Numbered from the stretch's first letter, positions 43,676 through 53,195 are shown. The stretch: DNA of 62,026 bases from CAYZNE01 sp964461035 (GCA_964461035.1 CAYWRI010000006.1:1-62026), one strand, 5' to 3'. Program-made: numbers and translations. The notes: a model not told the origin generated them from the letters alone.

Positions 43676-44650
43676 TTAATTTAAAGTTATGGCACCTTTA
43701 TCAATAATAATAATATCAAGTTTTTGATCAAGTTCAGGTTCTAAAATAGGATTTAATAATTTTATGGGTTGATATGTATCTGGATGAAGAACTTCTTGTA
43801 ATGGATAAATTTTTATTATTTTAGATGTTTTTTTGTTTAGCTTTTTAATTGATTCTGTATCTCTTTCTTGTATATATTTAAACTCTTTATATGTGAAAAG
43901 CACTTTTTTATTAGTTAAAAGGTTCCGTGCAGATATTTGTTTTCCTAAATCAGTTATTAAAATATATTTTTTCTTAAATAGAAAAACATCTCCAATATCA
44001 AATTCAGGTAATTCGAGAAAAACATTTAATCTATAAATTTCTTTTCCTGTTTGATGATCAAGAGAAAAAAGACGAGGGTTTAAACTTGAAATGCCTCCTG
44101 TTTTTTCAAGGATTCTTTGAGCTAATTTAGGCATTGATCTTCTTGAAGTCATATAATAATCAATACCTTTGGGTTGAGTTACAGCTTTATTAACAATATT
44201 TCCTTGTTTTGCTTCTTTTTTCATTTCTTGTTCAATTATTTTTCTCCTAGACTCAGAAATATTTCTTATTTGAAGTATTGCTTCAAAATACTGAGTTCCT
44301 TGCTTAGAACATCTTGGACAATAAGTCATTTCTATTGTGAATGGGACTTCATGAGTTACTTTATCTTGAATTATTTCAGCAACACACTCTGCTTTTATTC
44401 CTGGTTTTGAATCAGGTAATTTATCAATATTAATTATAATATCTTTCTGTTTTATTTTTGAATTAATTTCTTTTATTACTGCATCTCTTAAATTATTGAC
44501 TTTTTTCCAAATTCCATGAGAAAATATTTTATCGCAAACACAACATATTTTTATCTCACTTTTTTTAAAGTCAATAATACGAGGTTTACAATCTTCACAA
44601 AATACTCCTTCCTTAATAGTTTTACCACATTTTGGACAAAATCTTGACAT
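43676..44650 (-). CDS. nmd3: NMD3-family ribosome biogenesis protein
   Basis: A 324-residue archaeal NMD3 homologue. N-terminal zinc motifs are CPKCG and CEDC, then CCVCD, and CPRC near residue 112 of the treble-clef region. The body continues with beta domains. In eukaryotes NMD3 escorts the 60S subunit; in archaea it presumably binds the large subunit in late assembly. The shorter length matches archaeal forms, which lack the export signals. Confidence 0.88.
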   Translation of the reverse strand: MSRFCPKCGKTIKEGVFCEDCKPRIIDFKKSEIKICCVCDKIFSHGIWKKVNNLRDAVIKEINSKIKQKDIIINIDKLPDSKPGIKAECVAEIIQDKVTHEVPFTIEMTYCPRCSKQGTQYFEAILQIRNISESRRKIIEQEMKKEAKQGNIVNKAVTQPKGIDYYMTSRRSMPKLAQRILEKTGGISSLNPRLFSLDHQTGKEIYRLNVFLELPEFDIGDVFLFKKKYILITDLGKQISARNLLTNKKVLFTYKEFKYIQERDTESIKKLNKKTSKIIKIYPLQEVLHPDTYQPIKLLNPILEPELDQKLDIIIIDKGAITLN

Positions 44651-44735
44651 ACGATATGAGGAATTATCTTATTTTATAAACTTAGTGATGACTAAAAAGA
44701 AATTTTTATAAATATGAATGAACATATGAGCTAAA

Positions 44736-45377
44736 ATGGATTTAATTATTGAAAAAATTAAAAAACATGCTAAAGAAATCTTTTCTAATTCAAGGGGAAG
44801 TCATGATTGGGAACACACACTTAGAGTTTATGAGTTATCTTTACATATTGGTAAAAAAGAAAATGCGGATTTGCCAATTCTTAAAATTTCCGCACTTTTA
44901 CATGACATAGGAAGAGAAAATCAAGACAAATCTAATGGAAAAATTTGTCATGCAGAAAAAGGTGCAGAATTAGCTAGAGATTTATTATCTACATTTGAAA
45001 TTGATAAAGAAAAAATTGATAAAATTGTGCATTGTATAAAAACTCATCGTTTTAGAGGTAATAATATTCCTAATTCTAAAGAAGCTAAAATATTATTTGA
45101 TGCAGATAAATTGGATGCAATAGGTGCTGTTGGAATTGGAAGAGCTTTTTTATTTTCAGGAGAAATTGGTGCTAGATTACACAATCCAGATGTTGATATT
45201 GGTAAAACAGAGCAATATACTAAAGAAGACACAGCATATAGGGAATTCCTTGTAAACTTAAAAAAAATAAAGGATAGAATGCTAACTAATGAAGGTAAAA
45301 AGATTGCTGAGAAAAGACATGATTTCATGATAAAATTCTTTGATAGATTAAATAAAGAAGTAAAAGGAGATTTGTAA
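44736..45377 (+). CDS. HD-domain phosphohydrolase
   Basis: A 213-residue HD-domain protein: SHDWEHTLRV (first His), SALLHDIGR (HD pair), CIKTHRF and the distal Asp in LFDADKLDAIG. This arrangement fits the YedJ/predicted HDIG nucleotide hydrolase group, which remove phosphates from nucleotides or related compounds. The substrate is unknown. Single gene; the MITE lies just after it. Confidence 0.85.
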   Translation: MDLIIEKIKKHAKEIFSNSRGSHDWEHTLRVYELSLHIGKKENADLPILKISALLHDIGRENQDKSNGKICHAEKGAELARDLLSTFEIDKEKIDKIVHCIKTHRFRGNNIPNSKEAKILFDADKLDAIGAVGIGRAFLFSGEIGARLHNPDVDIGKTEQYTKEDTAYREFLVNLKKIKDRMLTNEGKKIAEKRHDFMIKFFDRLNKEVKGDL

Positions 45378-45430
45378 TTTCTAACTAAATTATTCATTAT
45401 TTATTTAAGTTGTTTAATTATTATTATGGT

Positions 45431-45439
45431 AAGTATCAA
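45431..45439. repeat. Left 9-bp target-site duplication of the MITE
   Basis: aagtatcaa abuts the outer end of the left terminal inverted repeat and is repeated exactly at 45626-45634. Confidence 0.85.
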
Positions 45440-45625
45440 GGCTATTGTGAAACCCTCCGTATTTTTGTGTGCGTCTGTGCCACCAATGTCATCATTTTCG
45501 ACTTGAAAAGGAGATAATGGTGGCAGGCCAGATGGAGCAGACGATGTTTCCACACGAAGTGTGGAGTTGTCGTCCGTAGAATAGTACAAAAAAATATGTA
45601 AAAGAGAAAGGGTTTCACAATAGCC
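45440..45625. mobile_element. 186-bp MITE with 17-bp perfect terminal inverted repeats
   Basis: ggctattgtgaaaccct (45440-45456) is the exact reverse complement of 45609-45625, and 9-bp direct repeats flank the ends. The interior has no transposase and contains further stems: cgtctg/cagacg, tgccacca/tggtggca and ccacac-gaa-gtgtgg. A 9-bp duplication with an end starting GGCT resembles the IS903-type ends of the IS5 family, which is inference. It must be moved by a transposase encoded elsewhere. Confidence 0.85.
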
Positions 45626-45634
45626 AAGTATCAA
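45626..45634. repeat. Right 9-bp target-site duplication of the MITE
   Basis: aagtatcaa directly after the right terminal inverted repeat, identical to the left copy, suggesting a fairly recent insertion. Confidence 0.85.
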
Positions 45635-45673
45635 TAAAAATTTATAAAGATTAAAAAAACATCATCAAATATT

Positions 45674-46954
45674 ATGAGAATATTTGCAGATCTTCATTTA
45701 CATTCAAAGTATAGTAGAGCTACGAGTAAAGATTCAAATATAACTAATTTAGAAAAGTGGTCTAAAATTAAAGGTCTTGATCTTGTGGGAACAAGCGATT
45801 TTACTCATCCAAAATGGATTCAGGAACTCAAAACATCTCTTTCTGATGATAATGATACGGGAATTTACAAGACTAAAACCGGAATGAATTTCATTCTTCA
45901 AACCGAAATATCCTTAGTTTATACTCAAGATGGAAAAGGTAGAAGAGTTCATCATGTTATTCTCGCACCAAATTTTGATGTTGTTGATCAAATAACAGAA
46001 TATCTTAAGAAACACGGCAGAGTAGATTATGATGGTAGACCGATATTCAAAATAAATTCACAAGACTTTGTTTATGAACTCAAAAAAATATCATCAGATA
46101 TTGAAGTGATTCCTGCACATATTTGGACACCTTGGTTTGGTGCTCTTGGAAGTAAGTCTGGATTTAATTCAATACAAGAATGTTTCAAAGATCAAACAAA
46201 GCATATTCATGCAATAGAAACAGGTCTTTCCTCTGATCCTCCAATGAATTGGAGAGTTAAAGAATTAGATAAATATCAATTAATTAGTAATAGTGATGCA
46301 CATAGTTTTTGGCCTTGGAGAATAGGGCGAGAAGCAAACATATTTGATTTAAAAAAATTAACTTACAATACTCTTCTATCTGCAATAAAAACAGGTAAAG
46401 GTCTTGAAGGAACAATTGAAGTTAATCCTAATTATGGAATTTATCATTATACGGGCCATAGATCCTGCAATATTTGTTTAAGTCCTGAAGAATCAAACAA
46501 ATTAAATAATATTTGTCCTGTTTGTGGAAAACCATTAACAATTGGCGTATTAAATAGGATTGAAGAGCTTGCAGATAGAAATCCTGGTGAAAAAAAAGAA
46601 AATGTAAAACCATTTTACGAAATGCTTCCTTTAAGTGAGTTAATATCTAAATTTTACAATAAAGGCATAAATACAAAATTTGTCTGGGCAAAGTTTAACG
46701 AATTTTTATCTGAATTTAAAACTGAAAACAAAATTCTTATTGATGCAAAACTGGAAGAATTATCAAAAGTCGATAATAGACTGGCAAAAATAATAATTCA
46801 AAATCGTCAAGGAAAAATAACTGTAAAACCAGGTTATGATGGTATTTATGGTGAAGCAATAATAAACAATGAAGATACAAATAAAAAAATATTAACAACT
46901 CAAATTTCTAAACTTCAAAAATTTAAAGTTCAAAAGAATCTTAATGAATTTTAA
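45674..46954 (+). CDS. endoQ: Endonuclease Q (PHP-domain DNA repair nuclease)
   Basis: EndoQ cuts 5' of deaminated bases and abasic sites. The 426-residue protein has an N-terminal PHP metal site (DLHLHSKYSRA, GTSDFTHP, PAHIWTPWFG, SNSDAHSF), a zinc finger (CNIC ... CPVCGK, about residues 274-300) and a C-terminal helical domain with NRQGKITVKPGYDG. This domain order matches EndoQ. The MITE lies between its promoter region and the upstream HD gene. Confidence 0.9.
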   Translation: MRIFADLHLHSKYSRATSKDSNITNLEKWSKIKGLDLVGTSDFTHPKWIQELKTSLSDDNDTGIYKTKTGMNFILQTEISLVYTQDGKGRRVHHVILAPNFDVVDQITEYLKKHGRVDYDGRPIFKINSQDFVYELKKISSDIEVIPAHIWTPWFGALGSKSGFNSIQECFKDQTKHIHAIETGLSSDPPMNWRVKELDKYQLISNSDAHSFWPWRIGREANIFDLKKLTYNTLLSAIKTGKGLEGTIEVNPNYGIYHYTGHRSCNICLSPEESNKLNNICPVCGKPLTIGVLNRIEELADRNPGEKKENVKPFYEMLPLSELISKFYNKGINTKFVWAKFNEFLSEFKTENKILIDAKLEELSKVDNRLAKIIIQNRQGKITVKPGYDGIYGEAIINNEDTNKKILTTQISKLQKFKVQKNLNEF

Positions 46955-47045
46955 AATATAATCTAAAATATGCCCAAACGAATTTATTCCTTAAATAATT
47001 AATCAAGCATTAACTTTTTAAAGAATGTGTTCTATATTTAATGAT

Positions 47046-47531
47046 ATGAAAAATAAAAACAGAAAAGCTCAAGTAGCAATGGAATTCTTAACTACTTATG
47101 GTTGGGCTATCCTAGCAATGCTTATTGCAGTGGCTGCTCTGGGTTATTTTTATTTATCACCTTCAGATTTGATGGAGGATTCATGTTCTTTTGACAAAAC
47201 TGGTTGTTCAGGTTTTCAAGTTACAAAAAATTCAGCTACAGAAATAACGGTGGCATTTGAATTTAATAATCCTGAACCAAACACCATAACAGTTACTAAT
47301 GTAGATTTTGTTGTAAATGGTCAAGCGGGAACTGTTGCAAATTGTGCTTCAGCACATTTACCAATAGTTACATCTGCAGGTAGAAAGGTTGTGGTTCAAA
47401 GTTGCATATTAACTACTTTTGGAAATCTTAAAGAAGATAAAGAAATTATAGATGTGAAAGTTCAATACACCATTGAAGATGAAACATTTCCAAAGTATCT
47501 CACTGGAGAAATAATTGCTAAAGCAAGATAA
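47046..47531 (+). CDS. Type IV pilin-like protein with class III signal peptide
   Basis: A protein of about 161 residues opening MKNKNRKAQVAMEFLTTYGW, a class III signal peptide: a basic leader, a prepilin-peptidase cleavage site after the Gln, and the Glu at +5 region followed by a hydrophobic helix. The mature domain is beta-rich with two or three Cys pairs. ATG 47046 is chosen over ATG 47025 because it gives the proper short leader. Probably processed and assembled into a pilus or surface fibre by machinery encoded elsewhere. Confidence 0.85.
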   Translation: MKNKNRKAQVAMEFLTTYGWAILAMLIAVAALGYFYLSPSDLMEDSCSFDKTGCSGFQVTKNSATEITVAFEFNNPEPNTITVTNVDFVVNGQAGTVANCASAHLPIVTSAGRKVVVQSCILTTFGNLKEDKEIIDVKVQYTIEDETFPKYLTGEIIAKAR

Positions 47532-47635
47532 ACACAGTCTATAGTAGATTCTTTATAATATTAAAAACTTATGTCTGCAACTTAATAGACTTAATTTTAA
47601 AAAAGTTTATTAAATAAAGGGTTTCACATACTAAA

Positions 47636-50146
47636 ATGAAGATGCTTACTGATAAAGAACTTAAGAAAAAATTTAAACCAATATTTTCAGATCATGCTGA
47701 AAAGTATTATCCCATTAAATTTCTAAAGAGTGAGGGATTTTTTAGGGGAAAATGTGAAAAATGCGGAAAACACTTTTGGTCACAGGATAAAACTAGAAAA
47801 ATATGTGGAGATTCAGAATGTATTGGTCAAATAACTTTATTTTCAGAAAAGCTAGATATAAAAAAACAAAGTTATGCAGAAGTATGGTATAATTACTGTG
47901 AATTTTTTAAAAAAAGAGATTATGTTTCAATAAATAGATATCCTGTTGTTGCAAGATGGAATGCAACAGTAGATTTTACAATAGCTAGTATTGCTGCTTT
48001 TCAACCATTTGTTGTAAGTGGAGAAGTTGAGCCTCCTGCAGATAAATTAGTAATTCCTCAGTTTTGTTTAAGATTTGGAGATATTGATAATGTTGGAGTT
48101 ACAGGAAGTCATTGTACTGGTTTTGTTATGATTGGACAACACGCTTTTGTTTCTCAAGAAAAATGGAATCAAGAACAATTATTTCAAGATATATATGAGT
48201 ATTTAATTAATATTGTTAAACTTCCAAAGAATGAACTGATTCTACATGAAGATGCTTGGGCAGGCGGCGGAAATTATGGACCTTGCGTTGAATTTTTCAG
48301 TCGAGGTATTGAGTTATTTAATCAGGTTTATATGATGTTTGAACATCATGAGAAAAAAGATATCCCTCTTAAACTTAAGATTCTTGATATGGGTTTAGGA
48401 ATGGAACGAATTGCTTGGTTTACTCAAAGAACAACCACCATGTATGATGCGGTTTTTCCACAAACTATTGAAAAATTAAAGAAAAAAACAGGTGTTAAAT
48501 TTGATTTAGAGTTGTATTCAAAATTTGCTCCATATGCATCTCTTTTAAATGTTGATGAAGCTGAAAATATTGATGAAAATTGGAAGAAAATATCTGAAAA
48601 ACTTAATATTTCTTTATCTGAATTAAAAAATAAAATAGAGCCCATGACTGCAATTTATAGTATTGCAGAACATACTCGAACATTACTTGTTGCAATAACT
48701 GATGGTGGTCTTCCATCTAATACTGGGGGAGGATATAATCTTAGAGTTATTCTTAGAAGAGCTTTAAATTTTATAAATAAATATAAGTGGAATACTAAAT
48801 TAAGTCAAGTTGCTGAATGGAATGCAACAGAGCTTAAAGAATTATTTCCAGAACTTGAAGAAAATATAAAAGAAGTCAAGGAAATACTTGATTATGAAAC
48901 AGAAAAATATTATGAATCATTAAAAAGAAACAAACAAACAATTGAAAATCTTGCTAAAAAAAATATTGATCTTGACTCAAAAATGCTTCTTGAATTATAT
49001 GATTCAAAAGGAATAACACCTTATGAAATAAGTGAACAAATAAAAATAAATATTCCCAAAAATTTTTATGCACTTGTTTCAGATTTACATGAAAAAAAAC
49101 AAGAATTAACTCAAACAAAAGTTGATTCAACACTTAATCTTGAAGGAATTGATGAATCTGAGATTCTTTATTTTGATGATTATTCTTTTACCGAATTTAA
49201 TAGTATTATTTTAAAAATTGAAAAGAATAATATTATTTTAGATAAAACCGCATTTTATCCAACATCTGGAGGTCAACTTCATGATAAAGGTAAGATTAAA
49301 AATGCTAATGTAATAAAAGTTTTCAAGCAAAAAAAACACATTGTTCATGTTGTTGATGATGCATCTAACTTAAAAGAAAAAGAAATTGTTCATTGTATTA
49401 TTGACTTTGATAGAAGATTACAATTAGCTCAACATCATACTGCCACTCACATAGTGAATGGTGCTTCAAGAATGATTCTTGGAAATCATATTTGGCAAGC
49501 GGGAGCTTCTAAAACTCTTAAAAAAGCAAGGCTTGATATTACTCATTATAAACAAATATCTAAGGAAGAACTTCAGGCAATTGAAGAACTGTCTAATAAA
49601 ATAATCTCTGATAATTTAACAATTAATAGTGCATTATTACCAAGACATATTGCTGAAGAAAAATATGGTTTTAGAATATATCAAGGTGGAGCTGTTCCTG
49701 GTAAAGTTTTAAGAATAATTGAAATTCCTGAAATCGATGTTGAAGCCTGTGGTGGAACTCATTTGAATTCTACAAGTGAAACTGCTAAAATAAGAATTTT
49801 AAAAACTTCAAAATTACAAGACAGTATTGTAAGAATAGAATTTACTGCAGGTCAAGCAGCTGTTAATTTTGAATTAGATAAAAATAAAACAATTGACGAA
49901 CTTGAAAAATTGTTGAACTGTACAAAAGAGCAAATACCCGGAAGAGTTGAAGAACTATTTAATAATTGGAAACAAGCTAAAAAACTTAAAAAAAAGAATC
50001 AAAGTGTTTCTAATGAAATATTAAAATTACATTCTGAAAATATATTTAAAGGAGATATACTAATTGAAACTGCAAAAATATTAAAAACTCAGAAAGAGCA
50101 CATTACAAAAACTGTGAAAAGATTTCTCAAAGAATTGAAAGAATAA
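47636..50146 (+). CDS. alaS: Alanyl-tRNA synthetase, archaeal-type
   Basis: An 836-residue archaeal AlaRS: N-terminal zinc module (CEKCGKHFWSQDKTRKIC), class II catalytic core (GSHCTGFVMIGQHAF, GMGLGMERIAWF-like region LDMGLGMERIAW), the editing domain with HHTATHIVNGASR and CGGTHLNST supplying the zinc-binding His and Cys, and a short C-terminal coiled coil. It charges tRNA-Ala and removes mischarged Ser and Gly. The C-terminal C-Ala domain appears reduced compared with bacterial AlaRS. Confidence 0.95.
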   Translation: MKMLTDKELKKKFKPIFSDHAEKYYPIKFLKSEGFFRGKCEKCGKHFWSQDKTRKICGDSECIGQITLFSEKLDIKKQSYAEVWYNYCEFFKKRDYVSINRYPVVARWNATVDFTIASIAAFQPFVVSGEVEPPADKLVIPQFCLRFGDIDNVGVTGSHCTGFVMIGQHAFVSQEKWNQEQLFQDIYEYLINIVKLPKNELILHEDAWAGGGNYGPCVEFFSRGIELFNQVYMMFEHHEKKDIPLKLKILDMGLGMERIAWFTQRTTTMYDAVFPQTIEKLKKKTGVKFDLELYSKFAPYASLLNVDEAENIDENWKKISEKLNISLSELKNKIEPMTAIYSIAEHTRTLLVAITDGGLPSNTGGGYNLRVILRRALNFINKYKWNTKLSQVAEWNATELKELFPELEENIKEVKEILDYETEKYYESLKRNKQTIENLAKKNIDLDSKMLLELYDSKGITPYEISEQIKINIPKNFYALVSDLHEKKQELTQTKVDSTLNLEGIDESEILYFDDYSFTEFNSIILKIEKNNIILDKTAFYPTSGGQLHDKGKIKNANVIKVFKQKKHIVHVVDDASNLKEKEIVHCIIDFDRRLQLAQHHTATHIVNGASRMILGNHIWQAGASKTLKKARLDITHYKQISKEELQAIEELSNKIISDNLTINSALLPRHIAEEKYGFRIYQGGAVPGKVLRIIEIPEIDVEACGGTHLNSTSETAKIRILKTSKLQDSIVRIEFTAGQAAVNFELDKNKTIDELEKLLNCTKEQIPGRVEELFNNWKQAKKLKKKNQSVSNEILKLHSENIFKGDILIETAKILKTQKEHITKTVKRFLKELKE

Positions 50147-50184
50147 TTTATTATTTCAGGTATATCCAGAACAAATCTTTTTCT

Positions 50185-50294
50185 ATACTGCGGACATTTG
50201 TTGACCATTGAGTAGCCAAATTTTAATCGTGAAATATGATAATTTTTTGTTTACACACAAAATGTATTTCACTTATCCTGCTCCAATGCAGTAT
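50185..50294. ncRNA. Structured element copy A (110 nt), downstream of the AI-2E permease gene
   Basis: Its reverse complement aligns without gaps to copy B at 51398-51507, 85 of 110 bases identical. Plus-strand helices: P1 atactgc (50185-50191) with gcagtat (50288-50294); P3 ttgacca (50201-50207) with tagccaa (50213-50219); P2 gtgaaata (50229-50236) with tatttcac (50265-50272). It ends 4 nt before the permease stop codon. It has stop codons in the frames I checked. Transcribed strand unknown; a MITE is the alternative. Confidence 0.55.
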
Positions 50295-50298
50295 TTTT

Positions 50299-51336
50299 TT
50301 AAGTCAAATGTTCTTCTTTAAACATTTTTATTATTAATAGAAAATATGAAAGAAGTAAAGGTCCAACAACAATTCCGAAAAGTCCAAAGAAAGGGATTCC
50401 TATAAATATTCCAATTATGGATATTAATGGATGTATTTTTCCAAATTCTCTTTGAAGATATGGTCTTATGAAATTATCTGCATTACCTATTATAATTGTC
50501 CAAATTAACATTCCTATAGCTACAAAATAATTATGTTCAAGTAAATATATGAATGCTACAGGCAAGCCTATAAATGAAATTCCCACAACTGGTAAAAATG
50601 CAAGAATTGCACCTATAAATCCCCATAAAAAAGCACCTTTTATTCCAAAGATAACAAATCCAACTCCCAATAATACACCTTGACCTACTGCAATTAATCC
50701 TGAACTTATAAGAGTAGCATATGTTACCTGATCAAATTTTTTAACTAATTTTTTAGAATTAGATTTGTTAAAAGGTAATAAATCTTGGAATTTTGAACGT
50801 ACTTTAGTAGAAGTTGTAAGCAAATAGTAAAGTAAGAAAAACATAATAACCATACTAATCACTATTCTAGTAAAACTTTGAATACTCTTCATAATAAACC
50901 CTGCAATAGTACTTCCTAACTGAGAAACTTGTTGTGTAACATTTGCAGTTAAATTTATTCCTGGAATCAAATTATCTATTTCACTAATTTTTTCTATAAT
51001 TTGATCTTGATTTTCATATGCATTACTCACTTCATTAAAAGTTGCGTTCAATATTAATATAATTGGAATAACAATAATAATAACAGATATACATATTATT
51101 AAAAGTGCTGATAAAGATCTTGACATTTTAAATTTCTTATTAAGATAAGTATAAACTGGCTTTAGAAGTATATATAATATGAAGGCTCCAAAAAATGCAT
51201 TAATGTAAGGAATAAGTGCATAAAATAAAAATATTCCTACAATTATTATAAGCATTAATGCTAAAACCCTGTGAAGTTTATTTGATTCATTAACACTAGA
51301 AGTAGTTTTAGCACCTCTTTTTGTAACCATAGTCAT
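50299..51336 (-). CDS. AI-2E family (PerM/TqsA-like) transporter
   Basis: A 345-residue membrane protein with about seven to eight helices in the family arrangement: an N-terminal helix pair (IIVGIFLFYALIPYINAFFG, in part), a soluble middle (about residues 110-150), and the conserved C-terminal cluster GAFLWGFIGAILAFLPVVG, RPYLQREFGKIHPL and GIPFFGLFGIVVGP. The name comes from E. coli TqsA; most members have unknown substrates and some are Na+/H+ antiporters. The gene is bracketed by two inverted copies of a 110-nt element. Confidence 0.9.
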   Translation of the reverse strand: MTMVTKRGAKTTSSVNESNKLHRVLALMLIIIVGIFLFYALIPYINAFFGAFILYILLKPVYTYLNKKFKMSRSLSALLIICISVIIIVIPIILILNATFNEVSNAYENQDQIIEKISEIDNLIPGINLTANVTQQVSQLGSTIAGFIMKSIQSFTRIVISMVIMFFLLYYLLTTSTKVRSKFQDLLPFNKSNSKKLVKKFDQVTYATLISSGLIAVGQGVLLGVGFVIFGIKGAFLWGFIGAILAFLPVVGISFIGLPVAFIYLLEHNYFVAIGMLIWTIIIGNADNFIRPYLQREFGKIHPLISIIGIFIGIPFFGLFGIVVGPLLLSYFLLIIKMFKEEHLT

Positions 51337-51899
51337 TTATTAGAATTCTTTATTTATAAAAGTATTGACAGATTGAGTATGTCTATAATAATAAAAAATA
51401 CTGTCTTGGAATACACTAAGTGAAATACATTTTGTGTTTAAACTCAAAACTATCGTATTTCACAATTAAAATTTAGTCACATAGTGGCTAACAACTTTTC
51501 ACAGTATAAAAAATTCTATTCTGAACATACCTAAGAGATTAGTTGCTATGTAATTTAATAATGAATAAATTAAATCAAAGAAAAATAAAGATGTGGGGAA
51601 AGAAAATTAACGAAGGGTGTGTGTTTGAGGTGTTTAGATGTGATTCCCCACATTTTACTACTAGGTAGACATAACTCATATATAAATGTTTCGATTATTT
51701 AACTACCTTTCAGGAGTTATTTGCCATTATGTTGAAAATGTGTTCAATATTAAGATTAAAATTTAGAGAAGTCAGCGAAGCCTATTTGGAAAAACTAATT
51801 TTCATTAAATATAAACATCTAGAACAAACTTACTTGTTAATTTGATAGTAGTTACAAAACGGAAAAGTTTAAAAAGTATTAATTCATTTTAAAATTATT
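51337..51899. other. Long intergenic region holding element copy B and a second hairpin
   Basis: This 563-nt gap contains the structured element at 51398-51507 and a hairpin whose 9-bp arms are atgtgggga (51591-51599) and tccccacat (51645-51653) around a 45-nt loop that is relatively G-rich (gaagggtgtgtgtttgagg). The remainder to 51899 shows no gene; tttaaaaagt near 51868 may be the TATA element of the 51900 gene. Confidence 0.5.
51398..51507. ncRNA. Structured element copy B (110 nt), upstream of the AI-2E permease gene
   Basis: Plus-strand helices: P1 atactgt (51398-51404) with acagtat (51501-51507); P2 gtgaaatac (51420-51428) with gtatttcac (51455-51463); P3 ttagtca (51473-51479) with tggctaa (51485-51491). 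Compared with copy A, both strands of P1 and P3 change together (C-G to T-A in P1; G-C to A-T and others in P3), so pairing is kept. Similarity continues about 25 nt past the 51507 end (ttctgaacatacct). Confidence 0.55.
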
Positions 51900-52265
51900 A
51901 TGAATGTAACTGAAATTATATACGATGTTTTAAATAATACTGAAGTAAGAGATGTACTAAGAAACAGTACCTCTGGAATTGAAAAACTTGAATCTTTAGA
52001 TAGTCTTAGAAATTTAAGATTAATTTCTTTAAAAACGGAATCACTCATTCAATTGTCTTATGAAGCTATAGCAACATCTGATTTGTATCCTCATGTACGA
52101 ACAAGATTAATTGATGCGGAAGTGATTAAAAAACACAATGTTAGGGATACAAGAACAGGTAATAAAGGACAACCAAATGAGTATGAATCAGTACATTTAA
52201 CTTTTCATGGAGCAGATGTTCAAGTTTTCTTAAAAGTGTATAATCCAAATTATCATTCTAATTAA
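51900..52265 (+). CDS. Hypothetical protein
   Basis: A 121-residue soluble protein of mixed helix and strand, unrecognised. The C-terminal half (VHLTFHGADVQVFLKVY) looks like a beta hairpin after a basic segment (RDTRTGNKGQ). A TATA-like stretch lies about 30 nt before the ATG. It stands alone between the permease region and a convergent gene. Confidence 0.55.
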   Translation: MNVTEIIYDVLNNTEVRDVLRNSTSGIEKLESLDSLRNLRLISLKTESLIQLSYEAIATSDLYPHVRTRLIDAEVIKKHNVRDTRTGNKGQPNEYESVHLTFHGADVQVFLKVYNPNYHSN

Positions 52266-52402
52266 ATTTAACTCTAATTAACTCAGGTTATAACTCATTC
52301 TGATTACACACACAATCTGCTTTGTATAAAAATTGATTTATTTAATTTGAAATTAAAGAATCATAAATATTTTCCGAGAAAAAAATTATTCATAACTAAA
52401 AA

Positions 52403-53020
52403 TTATTCCTGAACTTTATCTGGATCTTTCCAAGCAACAACGTTGAAACTCTCAACAGGAGAACCATACTTAATTCTATCTTCTCGCTTAACTAAACGCC
52501 AGTCAAGACCTTCAGTAAACTCTCTAGAACTATTAACATTTGCGTCACAACGAGCACCAGATACTAAAATAATTTTATATATTGCCTCACCATAGCATTT
52601 GGGAAATCCCTGACTATATTTAGGCCTGTCAATTATTTCACCTTCAGGTAAATCACAAACATTATCCCAATTAGGACTCTTTTGCATTAGATTTGTTACA
52701 GAACAAATAACAAATTGGTCATCATATAATTCAAACTCTTTAAGATATGAAATCATTGAAGAATAACTATGATTGTAAGCCTTTTGAAATTCTGGACGTG
52801 TACAATCTGCAATAATTGAACTTAATTCTTGAGATTCTTGGCGCGTATTTAATGATTGATCTTTATTAATTGCTAATTTTGATTCTATATTTAATTGCGG
52901 ACCATAATACATACTAAGAATTTTTGAGGGGTCTTTGTTTTCAATATCAGATTTCTGAAATACAATATATTTTTTATCTGAATTACTTTTTGATCCCATC
53001 GGCATAAAATTAGTTTCCAT
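52403..53020 (-). CDS. Hypothetical protein
   Basis: A 205-residue soluble protein that I do not recognise. It has several Cys and a C-terminal segment with alternating charge (REDRIKYGSPVESFNVVAW). A TATA-like TTTTATAATT sits about 25 nt upstream of the ATG at 53020, supporting that it is expressed. No neighbour gives a functional clue. Confidence 0.55.
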   Translation of the reverse strand: METNFMPMGSKSNSDKKYIVFQKSDIENKDPSKILSMYYGPQLNIESKLAINKDQSLNTRQESQELSSIIADCTRPEFQKAYNHSYSSMISYLKEFELYDDQFVICSVTNLMQKSPNWDNVCDLPEGEIIDRPKYSQGFPKCYGEAIYKIILVSGARCDANVNSSREFTEGLDWRLVKREDRIKYGSPVESFNVVAWKDPDKVQE

Positions 53021-53195
53021 TTTGTTATTGTAATTATAAAATAGTATATAAAATTATGGTTTCTCAGATTTTATGTAATAATTGATTTCTTTTTTACAAA
53101 AAATATGGTTTTTACACCACGCTTATATAATCGCAAAGTTTTTATAGTTAAAGTATATCTAAATCTTAGAGGTGTTGATTATTAAGGGTGTTTAA

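Noticed and set aside
45440..45625. The MITE interior as an SRP or RNase P RNA
   Set aside because: It lacks the conserved core sequences of both RNAs, and the inverted ends with a target duplication explain it better.
45401..45634. Two minus-strand reading frames of 61-77 codons over the MITE
   Set aside because: They run through the terminal inverted repeats and internal stems of the element, have no ribosome-binding site or recognisable protein features, and overlap each other; they follow from the palindromic DNA.
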